NCBI RefSeq assembly: GCF_000227745.2
Contig: NC_018012.1
Location: forward strand, 496,001-560,000
DNA length: 64,000 nucleotides
Direction: 5' to 3'
From: Thiocystis violascens DSM 198
Lineage (GTDB): Bacteria; Pseudomonadota; Gammaproteobacteria; Chromatiales; Chromatiaceae
Shown here: piece after piece, positions 8,542 to 17,168 of the stretch
Layout of the letters: every line of letters starts with the position of its first letter
Numbering within the stretch: the stretch's first letter is position 1
The notes under the pieces: generated by a model
Told to the model about the DNA's origin: nothing
The model's database searches: none
Seen by the model: only the letters and a program-made list of their open reading frames with translations
Made by a program: the position numbers and the translations under genes

Positions 8542-9747
8542 TCAGCCCCCAACCGCCGCCAGCGCTTGCCGGGCGATCTCCAGTTCCTCGTTGGTCGGTA
8601 TCACCAGTACCCTGACCTCGCCATCCGCCACGCTGATGCAACGCTCCCCGCGCGATTCGCGCGAGGCGTTGGCCTCCTCGTCGAGCACGATCCCCAGGCG
8701 CTCCAGCCCCGCGCAGGCCCGCCGCCGGATCCCGACCGAGTTTTCGCCAATCCCGCCGGTAAAAATGATGGCATCGACCCGGCCCAATTCGGCGTAATAG
8801 GCGCCGATGTACTTTTTTAGTCGATGGGCGGTGATGCCGATGGCCAGTTCGGCGCGCGCGTTGCCTTCCACGGCGAGTTGTTCGATCTCGCGCATGTCGT
8901 TGACGCCACAAATCCCCAGCAGCCCGCTCTGACGATTGAGCAACTGGTCCTGCGCCTCGGCGTCGAGCCCCAGATTCTTGCCGAGATAGATGAGCACGGC
9001 CGGGTCGATGTCGCCGCAGCGCGTGCCCATCACCAGTCCTTCCAGAGGGGTCAGCCCCATCGAGGTATCGATGCACTGACCGCCGCGAATGGCTGCGGCG
9101 CTGGCCCCATTGCCCAGATGCAGCGTGATCAGATTGCACTGCTCCAGCGGTTTGCCGAGAACGCGGGCGGCGCGACTGGCGACGTAACCATGCGAGGTGC
9201 CGTGGAAGCCATAGCGCCGGATGCGGTGCTCGGTATAGAGGAATTCCGGAATCGCGTAGCGATAGGCGGCCGGCGGCATGGTCTGATGAAAGGCGGTATC
9301 GAACACCACCACCGAGGGCACGCTGGGAAAGAGTCGGCGCGCGACCTCGATCCCAGCCAGATGACCCGGATTGTGCAGCGGCGCCAGCGGGACGACGCTC
9401 TGAATCTCGGCCTGCACGCAGTCATCCACGATGACGGGATGTTTGAAATGGGGGCCGCCGTGCACCACCCGATGGCCGATCGCCGTTAGCTCCGAGACGT
9501 CCGCCAGTGCGCCGCTCGCCCTGAGCGCGGCGACGATGTGGTCGATGCCCTCCTGGTGCGTCGGAATCGGCAGGGTCTCCTGTCTGGACTGATGATTGTG
9601 GGCACCATCCAGCCAATTTAGCTTGAGTTCGCCCTCGGCCTCGCCGATGCGCGCCACCAGGCCATAGGCGATCGCCACCCAATCGTCGCTGCGAAAGAGC
9701 TGATATTTGATCGAGGAACTCCCCGAGTTGAGCACCAGAACCTTCAT
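8542..9747 (-). CDS. ackA: Acetate kinase
   Basis: Interconverts acetyl-phosphate + ADP and acetate + ATP in the cytoplasm. The 401-residue protein matches full-length AckA: N-terminal VLVLNSGSSSIKYQLF, the GHRVVHGG segment, VVFDTAFHQTMP, YGFHGTSH, LHLGNGAS with the phosphate loop, and MGLTPLEGLVMGTRCGDIDP. The C-terminal part has FTGGIGENS. Its ATG overlaps the stop of pta by ATGA, so the two are translationally coupled, pta first. Confidence 0.97.
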   Translation of the reverse strand: MKVLVLNSGSSSIKYQLFRSDDWVAIAYGLVARIGEAEGELKLNWLDGAHNHQSRQETLPIPTHQEGIDHIVAALRASGALADVSELTAIGHRVVHGGPHFKHPVIVDDCVQAEIQSVVPLAPLHNPGHLAGIEVARRLFPSVPSVVVFDTAFHQTMPPAAYRYAIPEFLYTEHRIRRYGFHGTSHGYVASRAARVLGKPLEQCNLITLHLGNGASAAAIRGGQCIDTSMGLTPLEGLVMGTRCGDIDPAVLIYLGKNLGLDAEAQDQLLNRQSGLLGICGVNDMREIEQLAVEGNARAELAIGITAHRLKKYIGAYYAELGRVDAIIFTGGIGENSVGIRRRACAGLERLGIVLDEEANASRESRGERCISVADGEVRVLVIPTNEELEIARQALAAVGG

Positions 9748-11855
9748 TGGGCGATCTCCTTGACGGCGTCGTGTTCGTTTTGCGCCTGAATGGCGGTGAT
9801 GGCCACGGTGTTGACGATGTCCGTCACCGTGCAGCCCCGGCTCAAGTCATTGACCGGCTTGTTCAACCCTTGCAGCACCGGGCCGATGGCGACCGCGCCG
9901 GCGCTGCGCTGCACCGCTTTATAGGTGTTATTGCCGGTGTTGAGGTCCGGGAAGATCAGCACGGTGGCGTGCCCGGCCACCTCGCTATCGGGCATCTTGG
10001 AGCGCCCGATCTCGATATCGACGGCGGCATCGTACTGGATCGGTCCCTCCAGCTTCAGATCGGGACGGCGCTCGCGGGCGATCCGCACCGCCTCGCGCAC
10101 CTTTTCCACGTCCTCGCCCTTGCCGGAACTGCCGCTCGAATAGGACAGCATGGCGATGCGCGGCTCGATCCCGAAGGCGGCGGCGGTGGCGGCCGAGCTG
10201 ATGGCGATGTCGGCTAAATCCTCGGAGTTCGGGTTCGGATTGACGGCACAGTCGCCATAGACCAGCACCCGATCCGGCAGACACATGAAAAAGACGCTGG
10301 AGACCAGCTTGATGCCAGGCTTGGTCTTGACCGTCTCGAAGGCGGGGCGAATGGTGTGCTGGGTGGTGTGCGCCGCGCCCGAGACCATGCCATCGGCTTC
10401 GCCCAGATAGACCATCAGGGTACCGAAATAGCTGACATCTTCCAGGACGTCATACGCCATCTGCTCGGAGATGCACTTGTGCTTGCGCAGCTCGAAATAG
10501 GTTTGGGCATAACGCTTGCGGTCGGGCGAGGTCAGCGGGTCGACGATGCGGATGTCGTCGAGTTTGAGGCCCAGTTCACCGATACGACGGCGGATCTTGT
10601 CCGGATCGCCAAGCAGGGTCAGATCCGCGACCTGGCGCAGGGTCAGGATCTCGGCGGCGCGCAGGATGCGCTCGTCGCTGCCCTCCGGGAGCACGATCCG
10701 CTGACGCCGGGCCTTGGCGCGACGGATCAGTTCGTACTCGAACATCAGCGGCGTGATCCGGTCGGAATGGTGCACGGCGATCCGTCCGCGCAATTCCTCC
10801 ACGTCCACATAGCTTTCGAACAGACCGAGCGCGGCGGCGATCTTGCGGTCATCGCCGGGCAGGATGGTTGCCTCGATGCGATTGACGTTCATCGCTGTGG
10901 TGAAAGTGTCGGCAGGCACCTGCATGATCGAGACTTTGGTCCGGCGCAGACCTTCGATCAGACGCTGGACCTTTTCGGCAGGGCGCAGACCGCCGGTCAG
11001 CAGCAGACCGGCCACGCGCGGGAAGGCCGAGGAGGCGTCCGCCGCCAGACTGGCGAGGATGATGTCGGAGCGGTCGCCGGGGGTGATGATCAGACAGCCA
11101 TCCTCGATATAGCCCAGGAAGTCCGGGATCTCCATGGCCGCGATCTTGTAGTTGGTGACCACCTGATACATGGCGTCGCCCTCGCCGCAGAGACAGTCGG
11201 CATCGAGCGCCTGACGGATCTCGCCGACGGTTGGCCGCCCGAGAACGGATTGTTCCGGGAGCACATAGACGTTCTCGGTCTCGGTCAGCAGGTCGTGGGC
11301 GCGGGTCTTGACCGTTTCCACATACTCGGCGGCCACGCCATTGACGACGCTTGCCAGAAAGTCGCCGCCGCGTTCGCGCATCATCTCGTGCGCGATATGC
11401 AGGGCGTCGACCGCCTCCTGCGGGCTGCGCCCGAAACCCTTGACCACCACCACCAGACGGCAGCCAAAATTGGTCGCCAGATCCGCGTTGAAGTCGAATT
11501 CCAGCGAGGGGATGAGACCGTTGTAGTCGGTCCCCGCGCAGACCACCAGATCGCAACGCTCTTCGAGCATCTTGAACTTGTTCATGATGAGCTTGAGCAA
11601 CTCATCGTAATGACCGCTGCCGAGGAGTTGACGAGCCGTTTCCAGGGTACAGCCGTAGAGCATCTCGGGCGGGTAGGGCAGATCGTAGCGGCTGCGGATC
11701 AGGGCGGTGAGATTATCCGACTCGCCATCCTTGGGCGCGAACGGGCGGAAGAAACCCACCTTCCGGTTCACGGCGGACAACAACTCCATGAAGCCCAGGA
11801 CCACCACGGATTTTCCGCTGCCGGAACCGGCACCGGCGATATAGACGCTTTGCAT
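9744..11855 (-). CDS. pta: Phosphate acetyltransferase, long form
   Basis: Converts acetyl-CoA and phosphate to acetyl-phosphate and CoA. The 703-residue product is the long Pta: an N-terminal P-loop/BioD-like domain (YIAGAGSGSGKSVVVLG, residues 4-20), a DRTGG domain (about 215-330) and the catalytic PTA domain (about 370-700), which has RIVLPEGSDERILRAA, MVSGAAHTTQHTIRPAF and YSSGSSGKGEDVEKV. MQSVYIAG is taken as start; an in-frame extension to 11903 has no family match. With ackA it forms the Pta-AckA pathway, used for acetate uptake or overflow. An insertion sequence begins about 205 bp past its far end. Confidence 0.96.
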   Translation of the reverse strand: MQSVYIAGAGSGSGKSVVVLGFMELLSAVNRKVGFFRPFAPKDGESDNLTALIRSRYDLPYPPEMLYGCTLETARQLLGSGHYDELLKLIMNKFKMLEERCDLVVCAGTDYNGLIPSLEFDFNADLATNFGCRLVVVVKGFGRSPQEAVDALHIAHEMMRERGGDFLASVVNGVAAEYVETVKTRAHDLLTETENVYVLPEQSVLGRPTVGEIRQALDADCLCGEGDAMYQVVTNYKIAAMEIPDFLGYIEDGCLIITPGDRSDIILASLAADASSAFPRVAGLLLTGGLRPAEKVQRLIEGLRRTKVSIMQVPADTFTTAMNVNRIEATILPGDDRKIAAALGLFESYVDVEELRGRIAVHHSDRITPLMFEYELIRRAKARRQRIVLPEGSDERILRAAEILTLRQVADLTLLGDPDKIRRRIGELGLKLDDIRIVDPLTSPDRKRYAQTYFELRKHKCISEQMAYDVLEDVSYFGTLMVYLGEADGMVSGAAHTTQHTIRPAFETVKTKPGIKLVSSVFFMCLPDRVLVYGDCAVNPNPNSEDLADIAISSAATAAAFGIEPRIAMLSYSSGSSGKGEDVEKVREAVRIARERRPDLKLEGPIQYDAAVDIEIGRSKMPDSEVAGHATVLIFPDLNTGNNTYKAVQRSAGAVAIGPVLQGLNKPVNDLSRGCTVTDIVNTVAITAIQAQNEHDAVKEIAQ

Positions 11856-12004
11856 TGATTTCTCTCTTGGCGAAAGGGGCAGACGGCGAGGGACTTGCCG
11901 CATGCTGCACTGCGCAAAAATACCAGATTCCGCCGGGAAAGGGGCGATGGGGATGTGACGGAGTGGCGGAGTTGGTCTTTGTTGAACGATTATCTACCCA
12001 TGCC

Positions 12005-12007
12005 TCA
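12005..12007. repeat. Target-site duplication TCA, left
   Basis: The three bases TCA directly outside the left inverted repeat are repeated at 13202-13204 outside the right one. A 3-bp duplication of TNA form is typical of the IS1031 subgroup of IS5 elements. Confidence 0.6.
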
Positions 12008-13201
12008 GAGGGTGTAGACAAAATCAAACCGTTGTGGTCAACCGCCGCAGCAGGATGCGCGCCTCCGCCAGCCAAACCCAGGTTTCGGAGACCGCTGGCA
12101 GACGGTCATGATGCATGATCAATCGACGGGCACGCTCATTCCACGCATGGGTGCGCTCGACAACCCAGCGCTTCGGCAGCGGAACGAAGCCGTCGGCGTT
12201 GGCGATCACCACTCGGTCAGGCGCCCCGTCCACGTGCCAGGAGCCAACGCTTTTGTTGGCTGGATGGCGCACGACTTCCACGCGGATCGCGTGGGTCTGC
12301 TCGGTGGTTTGGGCAAATTGACCGGCGTAGGCGCTATCGACAAACAGCGTGTTGATCTGGGGGTACTTGGCGGCCGCGTCAGCGACGGCGCCCGAGGCGG
12401 CATCGCGGTCCTGAAGATTGGCCGCGACCACGCTCACCGCCAACACGAACCCCAAGGTATCGACCACCAGGCTGCGCTTGCGCCCCTTGACCTGCTTGCC
12501 CGCATCAAAGCCGCTCGGTCCACCCTGCGGCGAGCCGCGGGTCGATTGCGCATCCAGCACCGCCGCCGTCGGCGCGATCTCACGCCCCTCGCGTTCGCGC
12601 CATTGCCCCCGCAGTCGATCATGCATCTGCTCAAACTTCCCAGCCGCACTCCAACGGCGAAACGTCTTGTAGACATTCTGCCAAGGCGCGAAATCGTGCG
12701 GCAGCATCCGCCACGCGCACCCCGTGCGCACCACGTAGCAACACGCCTCCAGGATGCTCCGGCGCGACACGCGGGGCGGTTGACCCCGCCCGCCCGGCAT
12801 CTCAAAGAGAGCGGCGACCAAGTCCCACTCCGCATCGGTCAGACAACTTGGGTAGCTTTGGTCGGGGTCGTGGCGACGATGCGCATCCGTATACCCATAC
12901 CGACGCGGCGTTGCGCGCGCTTGCGCCTCGAGACCACTCTCGCCCCGGAGGCGCGTGACGCCCGCCTCCCGCAAGGACTTGCGAATCGTTGCTTCATGAG
13001 CCTCGATTCCCGTCCGTGCCGCGAGTTCCCGGGCAATCTCTGACAGCGTGGAGGTCGGGCGATCCGTGACAATTTGACGCAATACCGCTTGCTCCGCCTC
13101 GTGAATCTTGGGGGGACGACCAGCTTTCGACATCAGCGCACACCAGCTCAGTTGTAGACTGGTATACAAATAGCAGCTCAATTATTTTTGTCTACACCCT
13201 C
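12008..13201 (-). mobile_element. Complete IS5-family insertion sequence (IS1031-like)
   Basis: A 1194-bp element bounded by perfect 16-bp inverted repeats, GAGGGTGTAGACAAAA at 12008-12023 and its complement at 13186-13201. The ends start with GAG and the flanking duplication is TCA, both fitting the IS1031 subgroup. It carries one intact transposase gene on the minus strand whose stop codon abuts the left repeat. It lies in the gap between pta and the ech operon, without breaking a visible gene. Perfect ends and an intact gene suggest recent insertion. Confidence 0.88.
12024..13133 (-). CDS. IS5-family DDE transposase
   Basis: Transposase of about 369 residues. An N-terminal helix-turn-helix segment (about 1-65, PPKIHEAEQAVLRQ through ATIRKSLREAGV) resembles IS630-type DNA-binding regions. 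The IS5 N-terminal domain follows (YPSCLTDAEWDLVAALF, CAWRMLPHDFAPWQNVYK). The DDE catalytic core has VLDAQSTRG (first Asp), LFVDSAYAG (second Asp) and RWVVERTHAW (Glu). KQVKGRKRSLVVDTLGFVLA is the usual IS5 core strand. All catalytic residues are present, so the enzyme is probably active. ATG 13133 is chosen; an in-frame start at 13181 would lie at the element edge. Confidence 0.9.
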   Translation of the reverse strand: MSKAGRPPKIHEAEQAVLRQIVTDRPTSTLSEIARELAARTGIEAHEATIRKSLREAGVTRLRGESGLEAQARATPRRYGYTDAHRRHDPDQSYPSCLTDAEWDLVAALFEMPGGRGQPPRVSRRSILEACCYVVRTGCAWRMLPHDFAPWQNVYKTFRRWSAAGKFEQMHDRLRGQWREREGREIAPTAAVLDAQSTRGSPQGGPSGFDAGKQVKGRKRSLVVDTLGFVLAVSVVAANLQDRDAASGAVADAAAKYPQINTLFVDSAYAGQFAQTTEQTHAIRVEVVRHPANKSVGSWHVDGAPDRVVIANADGFVPLPKRWVVERTHAWNERARRLIMHHDRLPAVSETWVWLAEARILLRRLTTTV

Positions 13202-13204
13202 TCA
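13202..13204. repeat. Target-site duplication TCA, right
   Basis: TCA directly follows the right inverted repeat and matches the TCA before the left one at 12005-12007. Confidence 0.6.
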
Positions 13205-13266
13205 GAGGAAACCCATGGCGCTCGTGCCCCTGAGGCCAATCATCTCGACTGATCCGGCGCAATCAG

Positions 13267-13280
13267 TTGCGTTTTCGCAA
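13267..13280. promoter_or_regulatory. FNR/CRP-family-like palindrome upstream of the ech operon
   Basis: TTGCG-TTTT-CGCAA has the 5-4-5 geometry of FNR/CRP-family sites (FNR: TTGAT-N4-ATCAA) and keeps the TTG...CAA ends, but its half-sites differ at positions 4 and 5. It is about 205 bp before the first ech gene. No sigma-54 promoter with correct spacing was found here. Binding is speculative. Confidence 0.25.
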
Positions 13281-13484
13281 TGAATTTTTGATGCCGGACG
13301 CGACCGGATCGGCTAGATTAGCGCGTCGCTCATAAGAAGACGCCCGTTCAGGCGCCGGTTTCCATCGCCATTCAAACACGCCATATCCTGATCCCATGAA
13401 TCATCGTTCACCCACCGCCCGGGCGGTTCGTCCGGCCACTGTCGCGCCGTTCGCCTCCTTGCGAATTAATCCGAGGATCCCCGG

Positions 13485-15419
13485 ATGCCATTGATTGTCC
13501 TCCTGATCGGGTTCCCGTTGATCGCGGGGCTGGCGATTCTGTTTGCCCCGACCCACGCGCGGCGCGCTGACCTGGTGCGCTGGTCGGTCTATGGACTGGG
13601 CGGCGCCGCGCTGGCATTGGCGCTGTCCTATTTTCGGATGGAGCCACAATTCTTCAGCCTCGGTGCGGGTGTTGCCGGCGCGCTGGACATGGCTTTCCTG
13701 CTGGGCGGGATCGCGCTCTCGGCCTATCTGCTCTTCGCCTGCCGTCGAATCAAGGGGCGCGAGTGGTATATTCCGCTGCTGATCCTGGCGCAGACCGGGC
13801 TGATGCTGTTCGCGGAACTCGCCCCGGAGCATCCCGAGGTGGCCCGGCACTTCTATGTCGACAGTTTCTCGATCCTGATGACCTTGATCGTCGGCTTGGT
13901 CGGCGGTCTGATCTGCCTCCATGCGATCCGCTACATGCAGGATTATCAGGCGCACGAGCATGAGGTGAAGGATCGCCGTCCGGCCTTCTTCTTCATGCTG
14001 TTCGTCTTTCTGGGGGCGATGTTCGGCATCGTCTTCTCCAACCATCTGCCCTGGCTGTTCTTTTTCTGGGAAGTGACGACGCTTTGCTCTTTCTGGCTGA
14101 TCTCCTACTCGGGGACGGAGGAGGCGGTCCGTAACGGTTTCCGCGCGCTGGGGCTCAACCTGATCGGCGGCGTCGCCTTTGCTGGCGCCATCGTTTGGCT
14201 GACTCATGGTCCGGGGCTGCATACCTGGGAACTGGACCAGTTGATTGCCGCCGGCAGCACGCTCGCCCTGATTCCGGCGGTCCTGATCGCGATCGCCGGG
14301 CTGACCAAGTCGGCGCAGTTGCCCTTTTCGTCTTGGCTGCTCGGGGCCATGGTCGCGCCCACGCCGGTGTCCGCGCTGCTGCATTCGAGCACCATGGTCA
14401 AGGCAGGCGTCTTTCTGCTCGTCAAGCTTTCGCCGGTCTTCCATGACACCTATGCCGGTTTCCTCTTGTCGCTGGTCGGCGGGGTGACCTTTCTCGTCAC
14501 CTCGCTGGTCGCGATCAATCAGCGCAACGCCAAGCGGGTGCTGGCCTATTCGACCATCGCCAATCTCGGTCTGATCGTCATGTGCGCCGGGGTCGGGACG
14601 GCCACCACGATCTGGGCGGCGATTCTGCTGATCCTCTTCCACGCGGTCGCCAAGGCCCTGCTGTTCCTCAGTGTCGGCACCACCGAGCATCTGATCGGCA
14701 GCCGCGACATCGAGGACATGGAGGGGCTGGTCTATCGGCGTCCGGTGCTGGCCGCGATGATGCTGGTCGGCATCCTGGGGATGTTCCTCGCGCCCTTCGG
14801 CATGCTGTTGAGCAAGTACACCTGTTTCCAGGCGTTCCTGACCATGGACGTGATGCCGGGCGACGGTATCCTGCTGGCAGCCATTCTCGCCTTCGGCAGC
14901 GCGCCCACGCTCTTTTTCTGGAGCAAATGGATGGGCAAGCTGGTGGCCATGCCGCGCCGGCCAAACCCCATCGAAGCGGCGATTCCTCGCGACGAGGCGA
15001 TCGCGCTCTTCGCGCTGACGGTGATCACGTATGTGGCCTGCGCACTCTTTCCGCTTGCCGATTGGATTTTCGTGCAACCCTATACCGAGTTCCTCACCGG
15101 CGCGGGTTTGATCCCGCTGACGGATGACCGCATTCCCTGGGAGACGATTGCGATGATGACGGCCATGCTGGGCGGGATCTTCCTGCTGCCGCTGATCTTC
15201 TGGCTGCGACCGCCGCGCTTCGCCGTGGTGAGCGGCTATCTGAGCGGGGCGAATGTCGACGGCGGCGCCTCCTACCGGGGCGCCATGGGGGCGACGCGCG
15301 AGGTCGAAAGCCGGGGGTATTATCTCGCCGGATTCATCCAGGAAGATCTCCTGGTCCGTCGCGGTCTGCTGGGCGCGCTGCTCCTGTTGACCTTGATGCT
15401 GTTGAGTGCAAATCCATGA
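13485..15419 (+). CDS. echA: Ech-type hydrogenase membrane subunit A (NuoL/Mrp antiporter-like)
   Basis: Large proton/sodium-channel-like subunit of a membrane-bound group 4 [NiFe] hydrogenase. The 644-residue protein is almost wholly hydrophobic, with about 14 helices and the proton-conducting antiporter domain: WLFFFWEVTTLCSFWLISY carries the conserved Glu. GLTKSAQLPFSSWLLGAMVAP, then TPVSALLHSSTMVKAG, contain the conserved Lys and His. LAYSTIANLGLI follows. Length equals the EchA class (about 640) and is far shorter than CooM. It is the first gene of six in echABCDEF order and overlaps echB by ATGA. The complex would couple ferredoxin/H2 electron transfer to ion movement. Confidence 0.88.
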   Translation: MPLIVLLIGFPLIAGLAILFAPTHARRADLVRWSVYGLGGAALALALSYFRMEPQFFSLGAGVAGALDMAFLLGGIALSAYLLFACRRIKGREWYIPLLILAQTGLMLFAELAPEHPEVARHFYVDSFSILMTLIVGLVGGLICLHAIRYMQDYQAHEHEVKDRRPAFFFMLFVFLGAMFGIVFSNHLPWLFFFWEVTTLCSFWLISYSGTEEAVRNGFRALGLNLIGGVAFAGAIVWLTHGPGLHTWELDQLIAAGSTLALIPAVLIAIAGLTKSAQLPFSSWLLGAMVAPTPVSALLHSSTMVKAGVFLLVKLSPVFHDTYAGFLLSLVGGVTFLVTSLVAINQRNAKRVLAYSTIANLGLIVMCAGVGTATTIWAAILLILFHAVAKALLFLSVGTTEHLIGSRDIEDMEGLVYRRPVLAAMMLVGILGMFLAPFGMLLSKYTCFQAFLTMDVMPGDGILLAAILAFGSAPTLFFWSKWMGKLVAMPRRPNPIEAAIPRDEAIALFALTVITYVACALFPLADWIFVQPYTEFLTGAGLIPLTDDRIPWETIAMMTAMLGGIFLLPLIFWLRPPRFAVVSGYLSGANVDGGASYRGAMGATREVESRGYYLAGFIQEDLLVRRGLLGALLLLTLMLLSANP

Positions 15420-16276
15420 ATGCGGAAAACTGGGGTTTGGCGATTGCCTTTCTGGTCCTCGGGCCGTTGCTTGGCGCGCTGCTGGCCGGTCTCGACCGGC
15501 GTCTGACCGCGCGCATGCAGTCCCGTCAGGGGCCGCCGCTGCTGCAACCCATCTACGATGTGCTGAAACTGCTGGAAAAGGACACCGTCGTCGTCACCGA
15601 ACTCCAGACGCTCTATCTCTGGGGCTTCCTGTTCTTCATGGTGATTTCCGGGTTCATCCTCTTTCTCGGTAGCGACCTGCTGCTGAGTTTGTTCGCGTTG
15701 ACGGTCTCGGGGATCTTTCTCTGTCTCGCGGCCTATTCGACCAATTCGCCCTACAGCAATATCGGTTCCTCGCGCGAGCTGATGCTGATGATGGCCTACG
15801 AGCCGATGCTCATCATCGTGGCGCTCGGATTCTTTCTGGTGGCGGACAGCTTCCGGGTGAGCGACATCGTCGCGGGCAGTCCCTGGCAGGTGGTGCAACT
15901 CTTCGGCATCCTGCTCGGGTTTCTCTTTATCCTCACCATCAAGCTACGCAAATCGCCCTTCGATCTGAGTGCGTCGCACCACGGTCATCAGGAACTGGTC
16001 AAGGGCATCACGACCGACCTGTCCGGGAGCGATCTGGCCCTGGTGGAGATCGGTCACTGGTACGAGAACGTTATCCTGCTCGGCTGGCTGTATCTCTTCT
16101 TCGCGCCCTGGGGCTTGGCCCTGGCGCTGCCGATCGCGCTGGTGCTGTTTTTCGCCGAGGTACTGGTCGACAACACCCATGCGCGGCTTAAATGGGCGAC
16201 GACGCTGAAGGCAACCTGGGTGGTCACTGGCTTGTTCGGCGTGACCAACCTCATGCTCCTCCCTCTGATCACCTGA
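15416..16276 (+). CDS. echB: Ech-type hydrogenase membrane subunit B (NuoH-like)
   Basis: NuoH/HyfC/EchB family integral membrane protein, 286 residues with about 8 helices, linking the ion-channel arm to the hydrogenase module. Visible family motifs are GLDRRLTARMQSRQGPPLLQ (amphipathic, quinone-site-like region near residue 30), STNSPYSNIGSSRELMLMMA (about 105) with YEPM, KLRKSPFDLSASHHGHQELV and the Glu-rich ALVEIGHWYEN. EchB proteins typically keep the SHHGHQELV segment. ATG 15416 overlaps the echA stop by 4 bases; echC follows after 5 bases. Confidence 0.9.
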   Translation: MNAENWGLAIAFLVLGPLLGALLAGLDRRLTARMQSRQGPPLLQPIYDVLKLLEKDTVVVTELQTLYLWGFLFFMVISGFILFLGSDLLLSLFALTVSGIFLCLAAYSTNSPYSNIGSSRELMLMMAYEPMLIIVALGFFLVADSFRVSDIVAGSPWQVVQLFGILLGFLFILTIKLRKSPFDLSASHHGHQELVKGITTDLSGSDLALVEIGHWYENVILLGWLYLFFAPWGLALALPIALVLFFAEVLVDNTHARLKWATTLKATWVVTGLFGVTNLMLLPLIT

Positions 16277-16281
16277 ATCCC

Positions 16282-16731
16282 ATGAGCTTCCTCAAAAAAT
16301 CCCCCTGGATCCTGCACTACGCCGCGACCAGTTGTAACGGTTGCGACATCGAGCTGCTGGCCTGTCTGACGCCGCTCTACGACGTGGAGCGCTTTGGCAT
16401 CGTCAACACCGGCAACCCGAAACATGCCGACATCTTCCTGGTCACCGGCTCGGTGAACGAGGAGTCGCGCAAGGTGGTCGAGAATCTCTACGCGCAGATG
16501 CCGGACCCCAAGGCGGTGGTCGCGATCGGCGCCTGCGCCCTGAGCGGCGGGATCTTTCGCGATGCTTATAACGTCTATGGCGGGATCGATCAGGTGATTC
16601 CAGTCGATGTCTATGTCCCTGGCTGCGCGGCGCGCCCGGAATCGATCATCGATGGGGTGGTGCAGGCGCTCGCGATTCTGGAGGAGCGCGCCAAGGACCG
16701 TAAACGTCAACGTAAAGTGGTAGCGTCATGA
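16282..16731 (+). CDS. echC: Ech-type hydrogenase small subunit C (NuoB-like)
   Basis: Small electron-transfer subunit homologous to NuoB, 149 residues, carrying the proximal [4Fe-4S] cluster next to the NiFe site. Cluster ligands are visible in ATSCNGCDIELLA (two Cys, about residues 16-19), IGACALSGGIF (third) and VPGCAARPESI (fourth). It is shorter than hydrogenase 3/4 small subunits (HycG about 255) and matches EchC length. MSFLKKSPW is the start because a longer in-frame start lies inside echB. Its stop overlaps the echD ATG. Confidence 0.92.
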   Translation: MSFLKKSPWILHYAATSCNGCDIELLACLTPLYDVERFGIVNTGNPKHADIFLVTGSVNEESRKVVENLYAQMPDPKAVVAIGACALSGGIFRDAYNVYGGIDQVIPVDVYVPGCAARPESIIDGVVQALAILEERAKDRKRQRKVVAS

Positions 16732-17165
16732 GTCAGCACGAATCCTTCGAGGACATCGAACTTGATCAATGGGTTACGACGGCCGGTCGCCACCGGGCCG
16801 AGGGCTTCCGGTTGGTGCAGATGACCGGGACCGCGCGCGCGGATCACTTCGAGGTCATGATCAGCTACGACAAGGATTACCGTTGCGTCAATTATCGCGT
16901 GCGCGTCCCTCGCGATCTGCCTGAACTGCCGAGCCTAAGCGCGGTCTTTCCCGCCTCCTTCACCTATGAAAACGAGCTGAAGGATCTGTTCGGCTTCAAC
17001 ATTCCGGGTCTGGCTCTGGACTATGGCGGGAACTTTCTGCGCACCAAGACCAAGATCCCCTTTTCCGGCGACGTGACCCTGAAGAAGGAGAAGCCGGAGC
17101 GCGCGTCCAGTCGGGCGGAAGCGGGCGCGAGGGTCGCCCCACCCACGCCAGTCCGGGAGGGCTGA
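16728..17165 (+). CDS. echD: Ech-type hydrogenase subunit D (NuoC-like)
   Basis: Peripheral 145-residue subunit of the complex I 30-kDa/NuoC family. The family signature is seen in HFEVMISYDKDYRCVNYRV and in the acidic ASFTYENELKDLFGFNIPGL motif (about residues 76-95), which contacts the large subunit. The C-terminal 35 residues are Lys/Arg/Pro-rich and probably flexible. It has no metal ligands. It overlaps echC by ATGA and ends 3 bases before echE, so all subunits are made from one mRNA. Confidence 0.88.
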   Translation: MSQHESFEDIELDQWVTTAGRHRAEGFRLVQMTGTARADHFEVMISYDKDYRCVNYRVRVPRDLPELPSLSAVFPASFTYENELKDLFGFNIPGLALDYGGNFLRTKTKIPFSGDVTLKKEKPERASSRAEAGARVAPPTPVREG

Positions 17166-17168
17166 ACC

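Noticed and set aside
13254..13271. Possible sigma-54 box (CGGCGCAATCAGTTGC) before ech
   Set aside because: The GG and GC are 11 rather than 10 bases apart, a spacing sigma-54 does not accept.
13401..15077. A 558-codon minus-strand frame opposite echA
   Set aside because: Asp/Gln/Arg-rich shadow of a membrane-protein gene; no domain.
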